Positions 15,895-24,178 of a stretch of DNA of 36,445 bases are shown here, piece after piece (the stretch's first letter is position 1; each line of letters begins with the position of its first letter). The notes below the pieces were generated by a model. The model was not told where the DNA came from and made no database searches. It was given only the letters and a program-made list of their open reading frames with translations. The stretch comes from JBKEAJ01 sp047972135 (GTDB taxonomy: Bacteria; Bacteroidota; Bacteroidia; Bacteroidales; Prolixibacteraceae). The position numbers were made by a program, and so were the translations under genes. The DNA is taken from contig JBKEAJ010000088.1 of assembly GCA_047972135.1 (NCBI GenBank), positions 1-36,445 of the forward strand, in the 5' to 3' direction.

Positions 15895-16395
15895 TCACCC
15901 CAAGACCTTCTCAAAAGCCCTGCGCTCTGCACCTCGAAAATATACAAATCCGCAATACGTGTAGTCTAAGCTTTCCAAAATCCTCAGCATTGGGATGTTA
16001 TCGAAGTTCGTGTCGACCTTTATGCTGTATATTCCTCGCTCCAATGCAAAATACTCTGCCTGCCTGAATATCTCTTTCGCTAAGCCTATGCCAAGATAAC
16101 CCTCTGAAACCGCCACCCGATGCAGCACCACAAAATCAGAGCTTGTGAGCCAAGTGCCGACAATATTGTCATATTCCGGCTCGTCGTTTATCTTAATGCA
16201 GACGTAGGCTACAAGCTGCCCATCAAGCATAAGAACATATCCGCTTTCTGTATCAACGTCATTAGCAAGGGTTTCCATATTGGGATACCCGTCCTGCCAC
16301 TGCTCGCTGCCATCAAGCCGCCGACGCTCTATTGCCGACTCCAAAATTTTCCATATTGCGGCAATATCTTCCTCTACTGCTTTTACCAAGTGCAT
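15895..16395 (-). CDS. GNAT-family N-acetyltransferase
   Basis: A 166-residue protein with GNAT features. These are an N-terminal VKAVEEDIAAIWKILE, a central GYVLMLDGQLVAYVCI strand pair, motif A with the acetyl-CoA loop (HRVAVSEGYLGIGLAKEIF), and a C-terminal LRILESLDYTYCGFVYF. It transfers an acetyl group from acetyl-CoA to an unknown amine. It starts 4 bp after the end of the U32 gene, so it is its operon partner. Substrate cannot be inferred. Confidence 0.9.
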   Translation of the reverse strand: MHLVKAVEEDIAAIWKILESAIERRRLDGSEQWQDGYPNMETLANDVDTESGYVLMLDGQLVAYVCIKINDEPEYDNIVGTWLTSSDFVVLHRVAVSEGYLGIGLAKEIFRQAEYFALERGIYSIKVDTNFDNIPMLRILESLDYTYCGFVYFRGAERRAFEKVLG

Positions 16396-16399
16396 AATC

Positions 16400-18223
16400 C
16401 TACTTTTTTAATATCATCATCTCGCATGCCTTGCAATCAAACTCTAAACGCAAGGTCGTATCCTGATATTTCAGATAGTACGGTTCGTTGAATGCCGACT
16501 TATCCTTTGTCTTTTTGGGACAATAGCCCATATAATCCTTAATGCAATGCTCCGTGTACATCAAAGGAATACCATCTTTTGCATCCACCTCGCACGCCCT
16601 CTGATTGGCGTCGAAGCCTATCTTCGCATAAAATTCTTTACTCTTGGAATTACTTATATTCAGCCTGAAATCCTGATACGACTCATAGGAAACTGCATCA
16701 TCGAAATTCAAGCTGTATTCTTTGGGTTTGTTTCTCTCAATCCTTTTGAGATTGTGCCTCTCTATCAGCTTTCTACGCCAATCGGACAACAAGGAAGATG
16801 GAATAAACCAATTGCCGCCATAAGCAATATCCACATTATCAATAACATATGCAGAATCACCCGTTTTCTTGATGTTCCGCTCTATTTGCTCTAATTGAGC
16901 TGTCCTAGCTTTTTCTTTATCTATTTTAACATCCAAAGCACTCTCTACACCGTCCTCGTCAAGCATCCTCAGCACAAAGCCCTCAGTAGTTTCCTGAAGA
17001 AATACATCCGCTCTTATTGTTCGTTTTGCACTCTCTTTCTTAAGCTCTTGCTCGAACTTGTGGTTATGATTACGATGAATGACAAGCCCACGCTTCAAGC
17101 CATCAACACTTTTGACAAAAACCTTTTTCCCCTCAACCCTCTCAACTCTTATGCCCCGAAAGTTACCGTAAGTGTCTGTAAAACAAAGTCCATCGCCATT
17201 GTGTAGTTCTTGTTTAGCATTGATTTCTATAAAACCTTTGCCAAGGTGCAAGATACTACCAACACGCTCGCCCACAGACTTTGGCGAGTATGGATTTATC
17301 AAACTTGACGACTGCTTAGACTCCAACAGATAGCTAGTAAAACCCCGATTGAAACTACTCTCAGGATTGGGAGTGAACGAATAGGCACATTCGCCTGATG
17401 ATGAGCGCAATAAACCTGTTTTATTTTGAAGTATCTTATTTAACTCCAAATTATAGTGAGCAACAACATTCTTGACATAAGAAACATCTTTCAGCCGTCC
17501 CTCTATTTTAAAAGAGCTGACACCTGCATCTATCAACTTTTCGAGATTGCTAGTCTGATTTAAGTCTTTTAAGGACAGCAAATGCTTATCTTTCTCTATC
17601 GTGCGCCCCTGCGAGTCTGTGAGCGTATAGGGCAAACGACAGTACTGCGCACAGTTGCCACGATTGGCACTACGCCCTGCAAGCACCTGACTGATATAGC
17701 AATTGCCACTATAGCTCACACATAAAGCTCCGTGTATAAACACCTCAACGGGGATATTTATGCCCTTTGCAATATTTTCAATCTGTGCCAAACTCAATTC
17801 CCTTGCCAACACTACTTGCTGAAAACCTATACTCTCGAAGAATTTTGCCTTGTCGGCGGTACGAATATCACACTGCGTACTCGCATGCAATGCTATTGGC
17901 GGCAGGTCTAACTGAGTTATACCCATATCCTGAATGATGAGAGCATCGCAAGCAACACCATGCAACAAATGTATTTGCTTCTCCGCTTCCTTCAACTCGT
18001 TCTCAAAGAGGATGGTATTAAATGCTACATAGACCTTGACACCGTAGAGGTGGGCAAAATCTACAAGCCGAGCAATATCGTCAATAGAGTTTCCTGCCGA
18101 AGCCCTCGCACCAAATCTTGGCGCACCAATGTAAACAGCATCAGCACCATGCTTCACCGCCTCCACTCCACACTCCAAATTCTTTGCAGGAGCAAGTAAC
18201 TCTATTTTTCGATTGACTTGCAT
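16400..18223 (-). CDS. rlhA: U32-family enzyme, RlhA-like (rRNA/tRNA hydroxylation family)
   Basis: A 607-residue protein. The U32 signature EVFIHGALCVSYSGNCYIS is followed by GRSANRGNCAQYCRLPY. The four cysteines in this stretch match the Fe-S-binding pattern of the U32 proteins now known to be hydroxylases. The extra C-terminal region of about 250 residues makes it like RlhA (23S rRNA cytidine hydroxylation) rather than the shorter TrhP, UbiU and UbiV. I use the ATG at 18223 (MQVNRKIELLAPAKN), because a -7 box at 18233-18240 overlaps the more upstream ATG at 18235. The GNAT gene follows after 4 bp. The specific RNA target is inference. Confidence 0.8.
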   Translation of the reverse strand: MQVNRKIELLAPAKNLECGVEAVKHGADAVYIGAPRFGARASAGNSIDDIARLVDFAHLYGVKVYVAFNTILFENELKEAEKQIHLLHGVACDALIIQDMGITQLDLPPIALHASTQCDIRTADKAKFFESIGFQQVVLARELSLAQIENIAKGINIPVEVFIHGALCVSYSGNCYISQVLAGRSANRGNCAQYCRLPYTLTDSQGRTIEKDKHLLSLKDLNQTSNLEKLIDAGVSSFKIEGRLKDVSYVKNVVAHYNLELNKILQNKTGLLRSSSGECAYSFTPNPESSFNRGFTSYLLESKQSSSLINPYSPKSVGERVGSILHLGKGFIEINAKQELHNGDGLCFTDTYGNFRGIRVERVEGKKVFVKSVDGLKRGLVIHRNHNHKFEQELKKESAKRTIRADVFLQETTEGFVLRMLDEDGVESALDVKIDKEKARTAQLEQIERNIKKTGDSAYVIDNVDIAYGGNWFIPSSLLSDWRRKLIERHNLKRIERNKPKEYSLNFDDAVSYESYQDFRLNISNSKSKEFYAKIGFDANQRACEVDAKDGIPLMYTEHCIKDYMGYCPKKTKDKSAFNEPYYLKYQDTTLRLEFDCKACEMMILKK

Positions 18224-18232
18224 AAGTAAGCG

Positions 18233-18240
18233 CAAAGCTA
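18233..18240 (-). promoter_or_regulatory. -7 box of the U32 gene
   Basis: The minus strand reads TAGCTTTG, matching TAnnTTTG. It overlaps the alternative upstream ATG at 18235 and so favours translation from 18223. No -33 match is visible. Confidence 0.45.
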
Positions 18241-18288
18241 GTTATTTTTTTGTTGAGTCGTTTATTTGTTTATTTGTTGAACTGTTTA

Positions 18289-18319
18289 GGGGTTTGGGGT
18301 TAGGGGTTAGGGTTTAGGG
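18289..18319 (+). repeat. Telomere-like G-run tract, predicted G-quadruplex
   Basis: Five consecutive G runs (GGGG, GGGG, GGGG, GGG, GGG) are separated by TTT, TTA, TTA and TTTA. This satisfies the usual G-quadruplex pattern with short loops. It lies in the region between the divergent U32 and small-membrane-protein genes, next to the composite repeat. Confidence 0.75.
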
Positions 18320-18338
18320 TTTAATCGTTAAAAGTGCT

Positions 18339-18545
18339 GTATGCCGTAGGCTTTAAGCGAGCAGCCAATAAATGAACGTCATTGCGAGGAGCTTGCGACG
18401 TGGCAATCTCTACCGGCTATCGCACTTTCAGTGCTTGATATACAAGGGATTATCTTTTCGTTGGGCTTCGCCCTACGCTATCAGACGCAAGGCTTTCAGC
18501 CTTTTAATACAGGAGATTGTAGAGACACATTGTTGTGCGTCTCAG
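18339..18545. repeat. Composite intergenic repeat, inverted copy 2
   Basis: The modules of the 12.9-13.2 kb copy recur here in reverse order and orientation: GCTGTATGCCGTAGGCTTTA, then AACGTCATTGCGAGGAGC with GTGGCAATCTC, then a CTACGCTATCAGACGCAAGG module followed by a TTTCAGCC segment. A GAGACAC...GTGCGTCTC hairpin closes the element. An in-frame ATG at 18372 could extend the next gene through this repeat, but I regard that as spurious. The remainder of 18224-18608 shows only the G-run tract and promoter elements. Confidence 0.75.
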
Positions 18546-18577
18546 AATCATCATTCTGCACTTTGCTCCAAATTTAC

Positions 18578-18585
18578 TATCTTTG
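18578..18585 (+). promoter_or_regulatory. -7 box upstream of the small membrane protein/mutL operon
   Basis: TATCTTTG matches TAnnTTTG and lies 24 bp before the ATG at 18609. A degenerate TCTG at 18555-18558 is at the right 19-bp spacing for a -33 element. Confidence 0.5.
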
Positions 18586-18608
18586 TGAAAAATGAGATAG
18601 ATAAACAC

Positions 18609-18956
18609 ATGAAATTAAAGTTTTTCCATATCCCTCGCCCTAAGAGATTTAGCATCGGTCATCGGTTCTACGACGAGGATAAAGAAAGAGCAAAGGAAGC
18701 TCTAAGACGGAACAATATACAACTCGAAGACGAAGATATATCATACAATCCCGAAGCCGTCAAAGCCCGCATGAAAGGCTCTTTCAGAGAGGCTGCCAAA
18801 GATGGAGGCAAGGTATCCTCGTCGATGAGGAGAGCTCAGAATATCCGATTGCTTGTGCTGTTTGTCATTCTTGTAGCTATTATATGGTTTTTCTTGAATG
18901 TCGATGTTTTTGTAGGCAATGTGGAAGGACTGTGGAGATTATTCTCAGGTTCATAA
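18609..18956 (+). CDS. Small single-pass membrane protein upstream of mutL
   Basis: A 115-residue protein. It has a basic soluble N-terminal part (MKLKFFHIPRPKRFSIGHRF, then an acidic/basic mixed helix) and one transmembrane helix near the C-terminus (IRLLVLFVILVAIIWFFLNV). I choose the ATG at 18609, because the in-frame extension upstream is encoded by the intergenic repeat and a -7 box lies between. It ends 14 bp before the mutL GTG start, so the two are co-transcribed. Function is unknown. Confidence 0.75.
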   Translation: MKLKFFHIPRPKRFSIGHRFYDEDKERAKEALRRNNIQLEDEDISYNPEAVKARMKGSFREAAKDGGKVSSSMRRAQNIRLLVLFVILVAIIWFFLNVDVFVGNVEGLWRLFSGS

Positions 18957-18970
18957 AATTCTAAAAATAA

Positions 18971-20839
18971 GTGTCAGATATAATCAAATTATTACCCGAC
19001 TCGGTTGCCAACCAAATAGCCGCAGGAGAGGTTATCCAACGTCCTGCCTCTGTGGTAAAGGAGCTTGTAGACAATGCCATTGACGCAGGAGCTACAAATA
19101 TTGATATACTTGTTAAAGATGCAGGGAGAACCCTAATACAAGTTACCGACAACGGAAGAGGCATGTCGCCAACCGATGCACGTATGGCGTTTGAACGCCA
19201 CGCCACATCAAAAATCAGAAATGCAAACGATCTATTCTCAATTTCAACAAATGGATTTAGAGGAGAGGCATTGGCATCTATTGCGGCAGTGGCAGAGGTG
19301 GAGCTGAAAACAAAACAAGAAAACGAAGAACTTGGCACTCTGCTCGCTATAAAAGCTAGTAAATGTGAAAAGGAAGAGCCTACCGGTGGAATATCGGGAA
19401 CATGCTTCGCCGTGAAAAATCTATTCTTTAATATTCCTGCACGCAGAAAATTCCTTAAAAAAGACGCTACCGAACTAAAGCATATAATCAATGAAGTACA
19501 AAGAGCTGCGCTTGCCAACAACAACGTAGCATTTAAACTTACTCATAATAAATCCATAGTCTATAATCTTCTGCCATCAAACAAGAAAAAACGTATAGTC
19601 GACATTTTCGGTAAGAACATGCAACAAAATCTTGTGAAAATAAACGGCGAAACAGACTCTGTGAACATAAATGGATATGTAGGATTGCCACAACATGCAA
19701 AAAGGACTTACGGCGACCAATATATTTTCGTCAACAAGCGCTATGTCAGACACATAGGCATACATAAGATGGTTACTACCGCCTACGAACAGATATTATC
19801 GTCGAACCTGATTCCAACTTATTTCCTATTCCTTGAGGTAGATGCCTCGACAATAGACATAAATATACATCCACAAAAAACAGAAATAAAATTTGAAAAC
19901 GAAAGTCTGATAAAAACCTTCTGTCTCGCAGCAATAAGAGAGGCTTTGGGAAAGAATAATATAGTTCCATCAATTGATTTTGACACGGCAGGAAAAGTTA
20001 CAATGCCTTCAGTATCGAATTTTACCGAAGATAGTTATATCCCATCTCCGGATATAAAAATCGACGAAAACTACAATCCCTTCGAAGCGGCTGAACAAAC
20101 AAGACCTCAAAGAGTAAAAACATCACAATCATATCTTGACAACGACAACTTCTCAAATTGGCAGACAGCATACTCAGGGCTGAATGACGATTTTACAACT
20201 AATAAAGAACCTGATAAACAGAACTCTACAAACGTGCAACAAAGTTCCATGAACTTCGACGACTCTCCAATCGTTGAGCATGGCAACTTTATGCAACTGA
20301 AATACAGATATATAATAACACCCGTAAAGTCGGGATTAATGGTAATAGACCAAAAACTTGCCCACGAACGCATACTATACGAGAAGTTTATGGTCAGACA
20401 AAAAAACACATCGCTGACAGGACAAGGGCTACTATTTGGAGAAACCATTGAACTAAGTGCCGACAAAGCCGTACTCCTCGAACAAACACTACCCGAACTT
20501 GACAAACTAGGCATAGAGCTACATCAGAAAAACGACACTAACTTTGAAATAAAATCAATACCTGAGATTATCGGCAAAGAAAATCATCAAGAAATTATTA
20601 TTTCACTACTCGACCAACTCACCGAAGAAACATCTTCAGCATCGGAAATAGCAGCAAGCACAATAGCAAGCTACCTTGCAGAAATATCTTCAATTCCACA
20701 CGGAAAGTCGCTGTCAGCCGTAGAAATGGAAAACCTCGTAAACGACTTATTTGCCTGCACATCAGTAAGCTACTCACCAAAAGGAAAAACTATTTTTACG
20801 ATAATAACAATGGAACAACTGAAAACAATGTTTAATTAG
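18971..20839 (+). CDS. mutL: DNA mismatch repair protein MutL
   Basis: A 622-residue protein starting with GTG. The N-terminal GHKL ATPase has all its motifs: VKELVDNAIDAGATN, VTDNGRGM, RHATSKI and GFRGEALASIAAVAE. The C-terminal dimerisation domain has a degenerate nuclease-like motif DQKLAHERILYE near residue 460, where DQHAxxExxxxE is canonical, and YSPKGK where many endonuclease MutL proteins have CPHGRP. It couples MutS mismatch recognition to downstream repair. Length and N-terminal conservation make the assignment secure. Whether its nuclease site works is uncertain. Confidence 0.97.
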   Translation: MSDIIKLLPDSVANQIAAGEVIQRPASVVKELVDNAIDAGATNIDILVKDAGRTLIQVTDNGRGMSPTDARMAFERHATSKIRNANDLFSISTNGFRGEALASIAAVAEVELKTKQENEELGTLLAIKASKCEKEEPTGGISGTCFAVKNLFFNIPARRKFLKKDATELKHIINEVQRAALANNNVAFKLTHNKSIVYNLLPSNKKKRIVDIFGKNMQQNLVKINGETDSVNINGYVGLPQHAKRTYGDQYIFVNKRYVRHIGIHKMVTTAYEQILSSNLIPTYFLFLEVDASTIDINIHPQKTEIKFENESLIKTFCLAAIREALGKNNIVPSIDFDTAGKVTMPSVSNFTEDSYIPSPDIKIDENYNPFEAAEQTRPQRVKTSQSYLDNDNFSNWQTAYSGLNDDFTTNKEPDKQNSTNVQQSSMNFDDSPIVEHGNFMQLKYRYIITPVKSGLMVIDQKLAHERILYEKFMVRQKNTSLTGQGLLFGETIELSADKAVLLEQTLPELDKLGIELHQKNDTNFEIKSIPEIIGKENHQEIIISLLDQLTEETSSASEIAASTIASYLAEISSIPHGKSLSAVEMENLVNDLFACTSVSYSPKGKTIFTIITMEQLKTMFN

Positions 20840-20944
20840 AGTCCGTATATCTCAGGCTCTTAACATTAATGCTACAGGCGCTAAGCAAAACAGCTTTATT
20901 TAGGAGTTGGTGGCTGTTAGTCCAAAAATCTAAAAAACTGACAA

Positions 20945-21622
20945 ATGAATATAAATGTAATCATAGTAGCAGGGGGTAGCGGTTCGAGAATGAACACAGA
21001 AACGCCAAAGCAACTTCTGAGCCTAAAGGGGAAGCCCGTACTAGCACACACAATAGAGCGATTTCACTCGTTTTGCGTCACTGCAGATATAATCGTAGTA
21101 CTACCCAAGAAGCAAATAAAAACATGGCAGAAATACATTGATGAAGAAATGTTTAGTATCCCCCACAAATTGACACTTGGCGGAGAAACACGGTTTCACT
21201 CGGTGAAAAACGGACTCGCAAAAATCAAAGGCAACGATGGTATCGTAATGATACACGACGGTGTACGCCCCTTGGTAGACAATGCTACACTAAAACGATG
21301 CGTGGAAGGTGCTGAAAAACACGGTGCTATTGTGCCTGTACGCAATACAACGGAGTCTTTGAGGCTTATTAATGACGACAACAGCACCACCGCAATAGAC
21401 CGCTCGAAATATCTGACAGTGCAAACACCTCAGACTTTTAGCACACCCCTGATAACAGCTTGTTACATGCAGGAGTACAAAGATAGCTTTACCGATGACG
21501 CATCGGTAGCCGAAAATGCCGGTATCAAGGTTGAGTGCGTGGAAGGAAATGCGGAAAACATTAAAATTACCTACCCTTCCGATTTGAAAATTGCAGAAGT
21601 ACTATTAGACTTCATAAACTAG
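20945..21622 (+). CDS. ispD: 2-C-methyl-D-erythritol 4-phosphate cytidylyltransferase
   Basis: A 225-residue IspD of the non-mevalonate isoprenoid pathway, which makes CDP-methylerythritol from MEP and CTP. It has the nucleotide loop IVAGGSGSRM followed by PKQLLSLKGKPVL, the metal-binding VMIHDGVRPLV, and VQTPQTFSTPL. Normal length. It follows mutL after 105 bp and its 3' end is 2 bp from the convergent lysA. Confidence 0.95.
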   Translation: MNINVIIVAGGSGSRMNTETPKQLLSLKGKPVLAHTIERFHSFCVTADIIVVLPKKQIKTWQKYIDEEMFSIPHKLTLGGETRFHSVKNGLAKIKGNDGIVMIHDGVRPLVDNATLKRCVEGAEKHGAIVPVRNTTESLRLINDDNSTTAIDRSKYLTVQTPQTFSTPLITACYMQEYKDSFTDDASVAENAGIKVECVEGNAENIKITYPSDLKIAEVLLDFIN

Positions 21623-21624
21623 TA

Positions 21625-22788
21625 CTACAATTCGTCGCTATACACAGCACCTATGAGCTTCCTCATATTATAGGTTGACGACATCGTCTGCCCATAAGCC
21701 CCTGCCGACAAAATAGCAAGCAAATCTCCTCGCTCGCAAACAGGCAAATCCAAATCCTCTGCAAAAACATCGGCAGACTCACAAACAGGACCCACCACAT
21801 CGTACTTCTCTGTTCGGTCTACTCCCGCCGCCGTCAACGCCAATATCTTATGATATGCCTGATAAAGACTAGGGCGTGCTAGGTCGTTCATCCCTGCATC
21901 CACAATGAGAAATTTCTTATCTATCCCGAGCTTCTTATACAACACCTTCGTGATTATGCTCCCGCACTGTCCGACAATGGAACGCCCAAGCTCAAAATGC
22001 AAGTGCTGCCCTCGTCGTAAATGTAAGTTCTTGTTGAATGTGGCAAAATATCCTGCAAAATCGGGTATCGGATTCTCAATAGGATGATGGTAGTCGATGC
22101 CAAAGCCTCCACCAACATTGATATGTTCAAGATGAAAACCATTATCGTCGAACCACTCACGAATACCATTAACTTTAAGACTTAGATTTCTAAACACGTC
22201 TATATCAGTAATCTGTGAACCCGTGTGAAAATGTATTCCTTTCAATTCAATATTCTCAAGATTCCTGAGCTTGCGTCCTACCTCATCAAAATCCTTATGA
22301 TTAATACCGAACTTATTGTCTTTCAAGCCGGTTGTGATATACCTATGAGTTTTGGGGTCTATGTCAGGATTTATCCTGATTGCCACAGGAGCAAGTTTCC
22401 CCATGCCCTTTGCAAGGTCGTTGATTACCTCTATTTCGGGGATAGACTCACAATTAAAAGAAAAAATATCGTTAGACAATGCAACACGGATTTCTTCATC
22501 AGTCTTGCCCACTCCAGCAAAAGCTATCTCATCGCCCTTCAAACCCTGATCTACACAATGAAGTACCTCGTTGCCACTAACACAGTCAGCTCCAATGCCT
22601 TTGCTAAATATACGCTTAAGAAGTTTTTCGTTGTTATTTGCCTTTATGGCATAATGTACAATATAATTATCATACTTGTCCCTCTCGCCAATAAGCTCCG
22701 ACAGAGTGCGCTCTAAAAGGTCTACATCATAAAAATAGAAAGGTGTTTTTACACTCCTAAACTCCTTGATATATCTAGCGTCAAACAT
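21625..22788 (-). CDS. lysA: Diaminopimelate decarboxylase
   Basis: A 387-residue PLP enzyme (alanine racemase-fold), the last step of lysine synthesis. PLP lysine is in HYAIKANNNEKLL. FHTGSQI, NVGGGFGIDY, and VVGPVCESADVFAED, the substrate-binding region, are present. It lies 1 bp after lysC on the same strand, giving a two-gene lysine/DAP operon. Length is somewhat shorter than many LysA proteins but complete. Confidence 0.95.
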   Translation of the reverse strand: MFDARYIKEFRSVKTPFYFYDVDLLERTLSELIGERDKYDNYIVHYAIKANNNEKLLKRIFSKGIGADCVSGNEVLHCVDQGLKGDEIAFAGVGKTDEEIRVALSNDIFSFNCESIPEIEVINDLAKGMGKLAPVAIRINPDIDPKTHRYITTGLKDNKFGINHKDFDEVGRKLRNLENIELKGIHFHTGSQITDIDVFRNLSLKVNGIREWFDDNGFHLEHINVGGGFGIDYHHPIENPIPDFAGYFATFNKNLHLRRGQHLHFELGRSIVGQCGSIITKVLYKKLGIDKKFLIVDAGMNDLARPSLYQAYHKILALTAAGVDRTEKYDVVGPVCESADVFAEDLDLPVCERGDLLAILSAGAYGQTMSSTYNMRKLIGAVYSDEL

Positions 22789-22789
22789 C

Positions 22790-24106
22790 TTATAATTTAT
22801 TTAATAGTGATTCTGAAAGTTTGTTGAGAGTTGCAACCTTGTCCTTCGATGGTATCAGAACAGAAATATTATGACTGCTGCCACCAAAAGAAATCATCCT
22901 GACATTAGTATCTTTCAGCACAGTAAGCACCTCCTGTGCAACACCCACACTATCGGTAATATTATTGCCAACAAGACACACAATACAATAATCGTGCTCC
23001 ACAATTACCTCGCCCAAGACTGCCAAATCCTTAACTATACTATCAAGTTTTTTGACATTGTCGATGGTTATAGAAACCGCAACCTCTGAGGTGGTTACCA
23101 TATCAATAGAGGTCTTATAGTTGTCGAACACCTCAAAAATACGCTTCATAAAACCATATGCCATGAGCATTCGAGCAGAGCGTACTTTTATGGCAGTAAT
23201 TCCATCTTTTGCCGCAACTGCCTTAATACCTGCAAGTTTAGTATTGCTATTTATGACAGTTCCACTATCCTGCGGATTCATGGTGTTCTTTAACCTGACA
23301 GGAATATTCCTCTCTTTGGTAGGAAATACCGTCTGAGGATGAAGGATTTTTGCTCCAAAATATGCAAGCTCAGCAGCCTCAACAAACGATAACTCATCTA
23401 TTTTCTTTGTCCCCTCAACATAACGAGGGTCGTTGTTGTGGAAGCCGTCAATATCTGTCCAGATCTCCACTTCCTCAGCTCCTATTGCTCCACCTATAAG
23501 AGTTGCAGTATAATCACTGCCTCCACGCTGAAGATTGTCAATTTCTCCCTCACTATTCCTACATATAAATCCCTGAGTAATAAAATAATCATAATCCTCC
23601 GAAATATACTGCTTTATATTCTCCGAAATAAAATGAGAATCCGCTAGCTTATCGCTGTCAATCCTCATAAACTCCAATGCAGGAATCAAACTCACCTTAA
23701 AATTATTCTCCTCCATAAGCAAGGTAAACATATTGGTAGACAGAAGCTCTCCCTGCGCAACTATTACATTTTCAGTATTTACTGTACATTCAGTCTCGGC
23801 AGCATCGGTAATAGTTTGAAATATAGTATCGATTATCTCCTTTGCCCTGTCTTTTCTAGTGCTATCGGAATAAAGACCATCAATAGTTGAATAGTATTTA
23901 TCTTTCAAAGAGACTATTAATTCCTTTGCCTTAGAAGTCCTACCCACCTTCACATTCTCCCCTATCTCCACTAAGGAATTTGTCGTACCCGACATTGCCG
24001 ACAAAACAACAATCTTCCTCTTGCCGTCAGAACTTATTATATTCATTACCGACTTCATTTGCTCCGATGAGCCTACCGACGTTCCGCCAAACTTTAATAC
24101 TTTCAT
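22790..24106 (-). CDS. lysC: Aspartate kinase (monofunctional)
   Basis: A 438-residue aspartokinase, the first step of the aspartate family pathway. It has the kinase start MKVLKFGGTSVGSSEQM, LQRGGSDYTATLIGGAIGA, and EVEIWTDIDGFHNNDPRYV. Two ACT-like regulatory regions follow from about residue 295 (AVAAKDGITAIKVRSARM and a second around LVGNNITDS). No homoserine dehydrogenase is fused. Adjacency to lysA suggests it serves DAP/lysine synthesis. I see no lysine riboswitch upstream. Confidence 0.95.
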   Translation of the reverse strand: MKVLKFGGTSVGSSEQMKSVMNIISSDGKRKIVVLSAMSGTTNSLVEIGENVKVGRTSKAKELIVSLKDKYYSTIDGLYSDSTRKDRAKEIIDTIFQTITDAAETECTVNTENVIVAQGELLSTNMFTLLMEENNFKVSLIPALEFMRIDSDKLADSHFISENIKQYISEDYDYFITQGFICRNSEGEIDNLQRGGSDYTATLIGGAIGAEEVEIWTDIDGFHNNDPRYVEGTKKIDELSFVEAAELAYFGAKILHPQTVFPTKERNIPVRLKNTMNPQDSGTVINSNTKLAGIKAVAAKDGITAIKVRSARMLMAYGFMKRIFEVFDNYKTSIDMVTTSEVAVSITIDNVKKLDSIVKDLAVLGEVIVEHDYCIVCLVGNNITDSVGVAQEVLTVLKDTNVRMISFGGSSHNISVLIPSKDKVATLNKLSESLLNKL

Positions 24107-24178
24107 TTTTCTTATTGATATTCAGATTCTTAGATATTAGATTTCAGACTAACAAGCAACTATCCATAATTTATTATT

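Noticed and set aside
18372..18608. N-terminal extension of the small membrane protein upstream of mutL (start at ATG 18372)
   Set aside because: The extension is encoded by the composite intergenic repeat, and a -7 box at 18578-18585 lies between it and the ATG at 18609.
24107..24178. Lysine riboswitch in front of lysC
   Set aside because: The leader is only 72 bp to the next gene end and shows no conserved riboswitch core.
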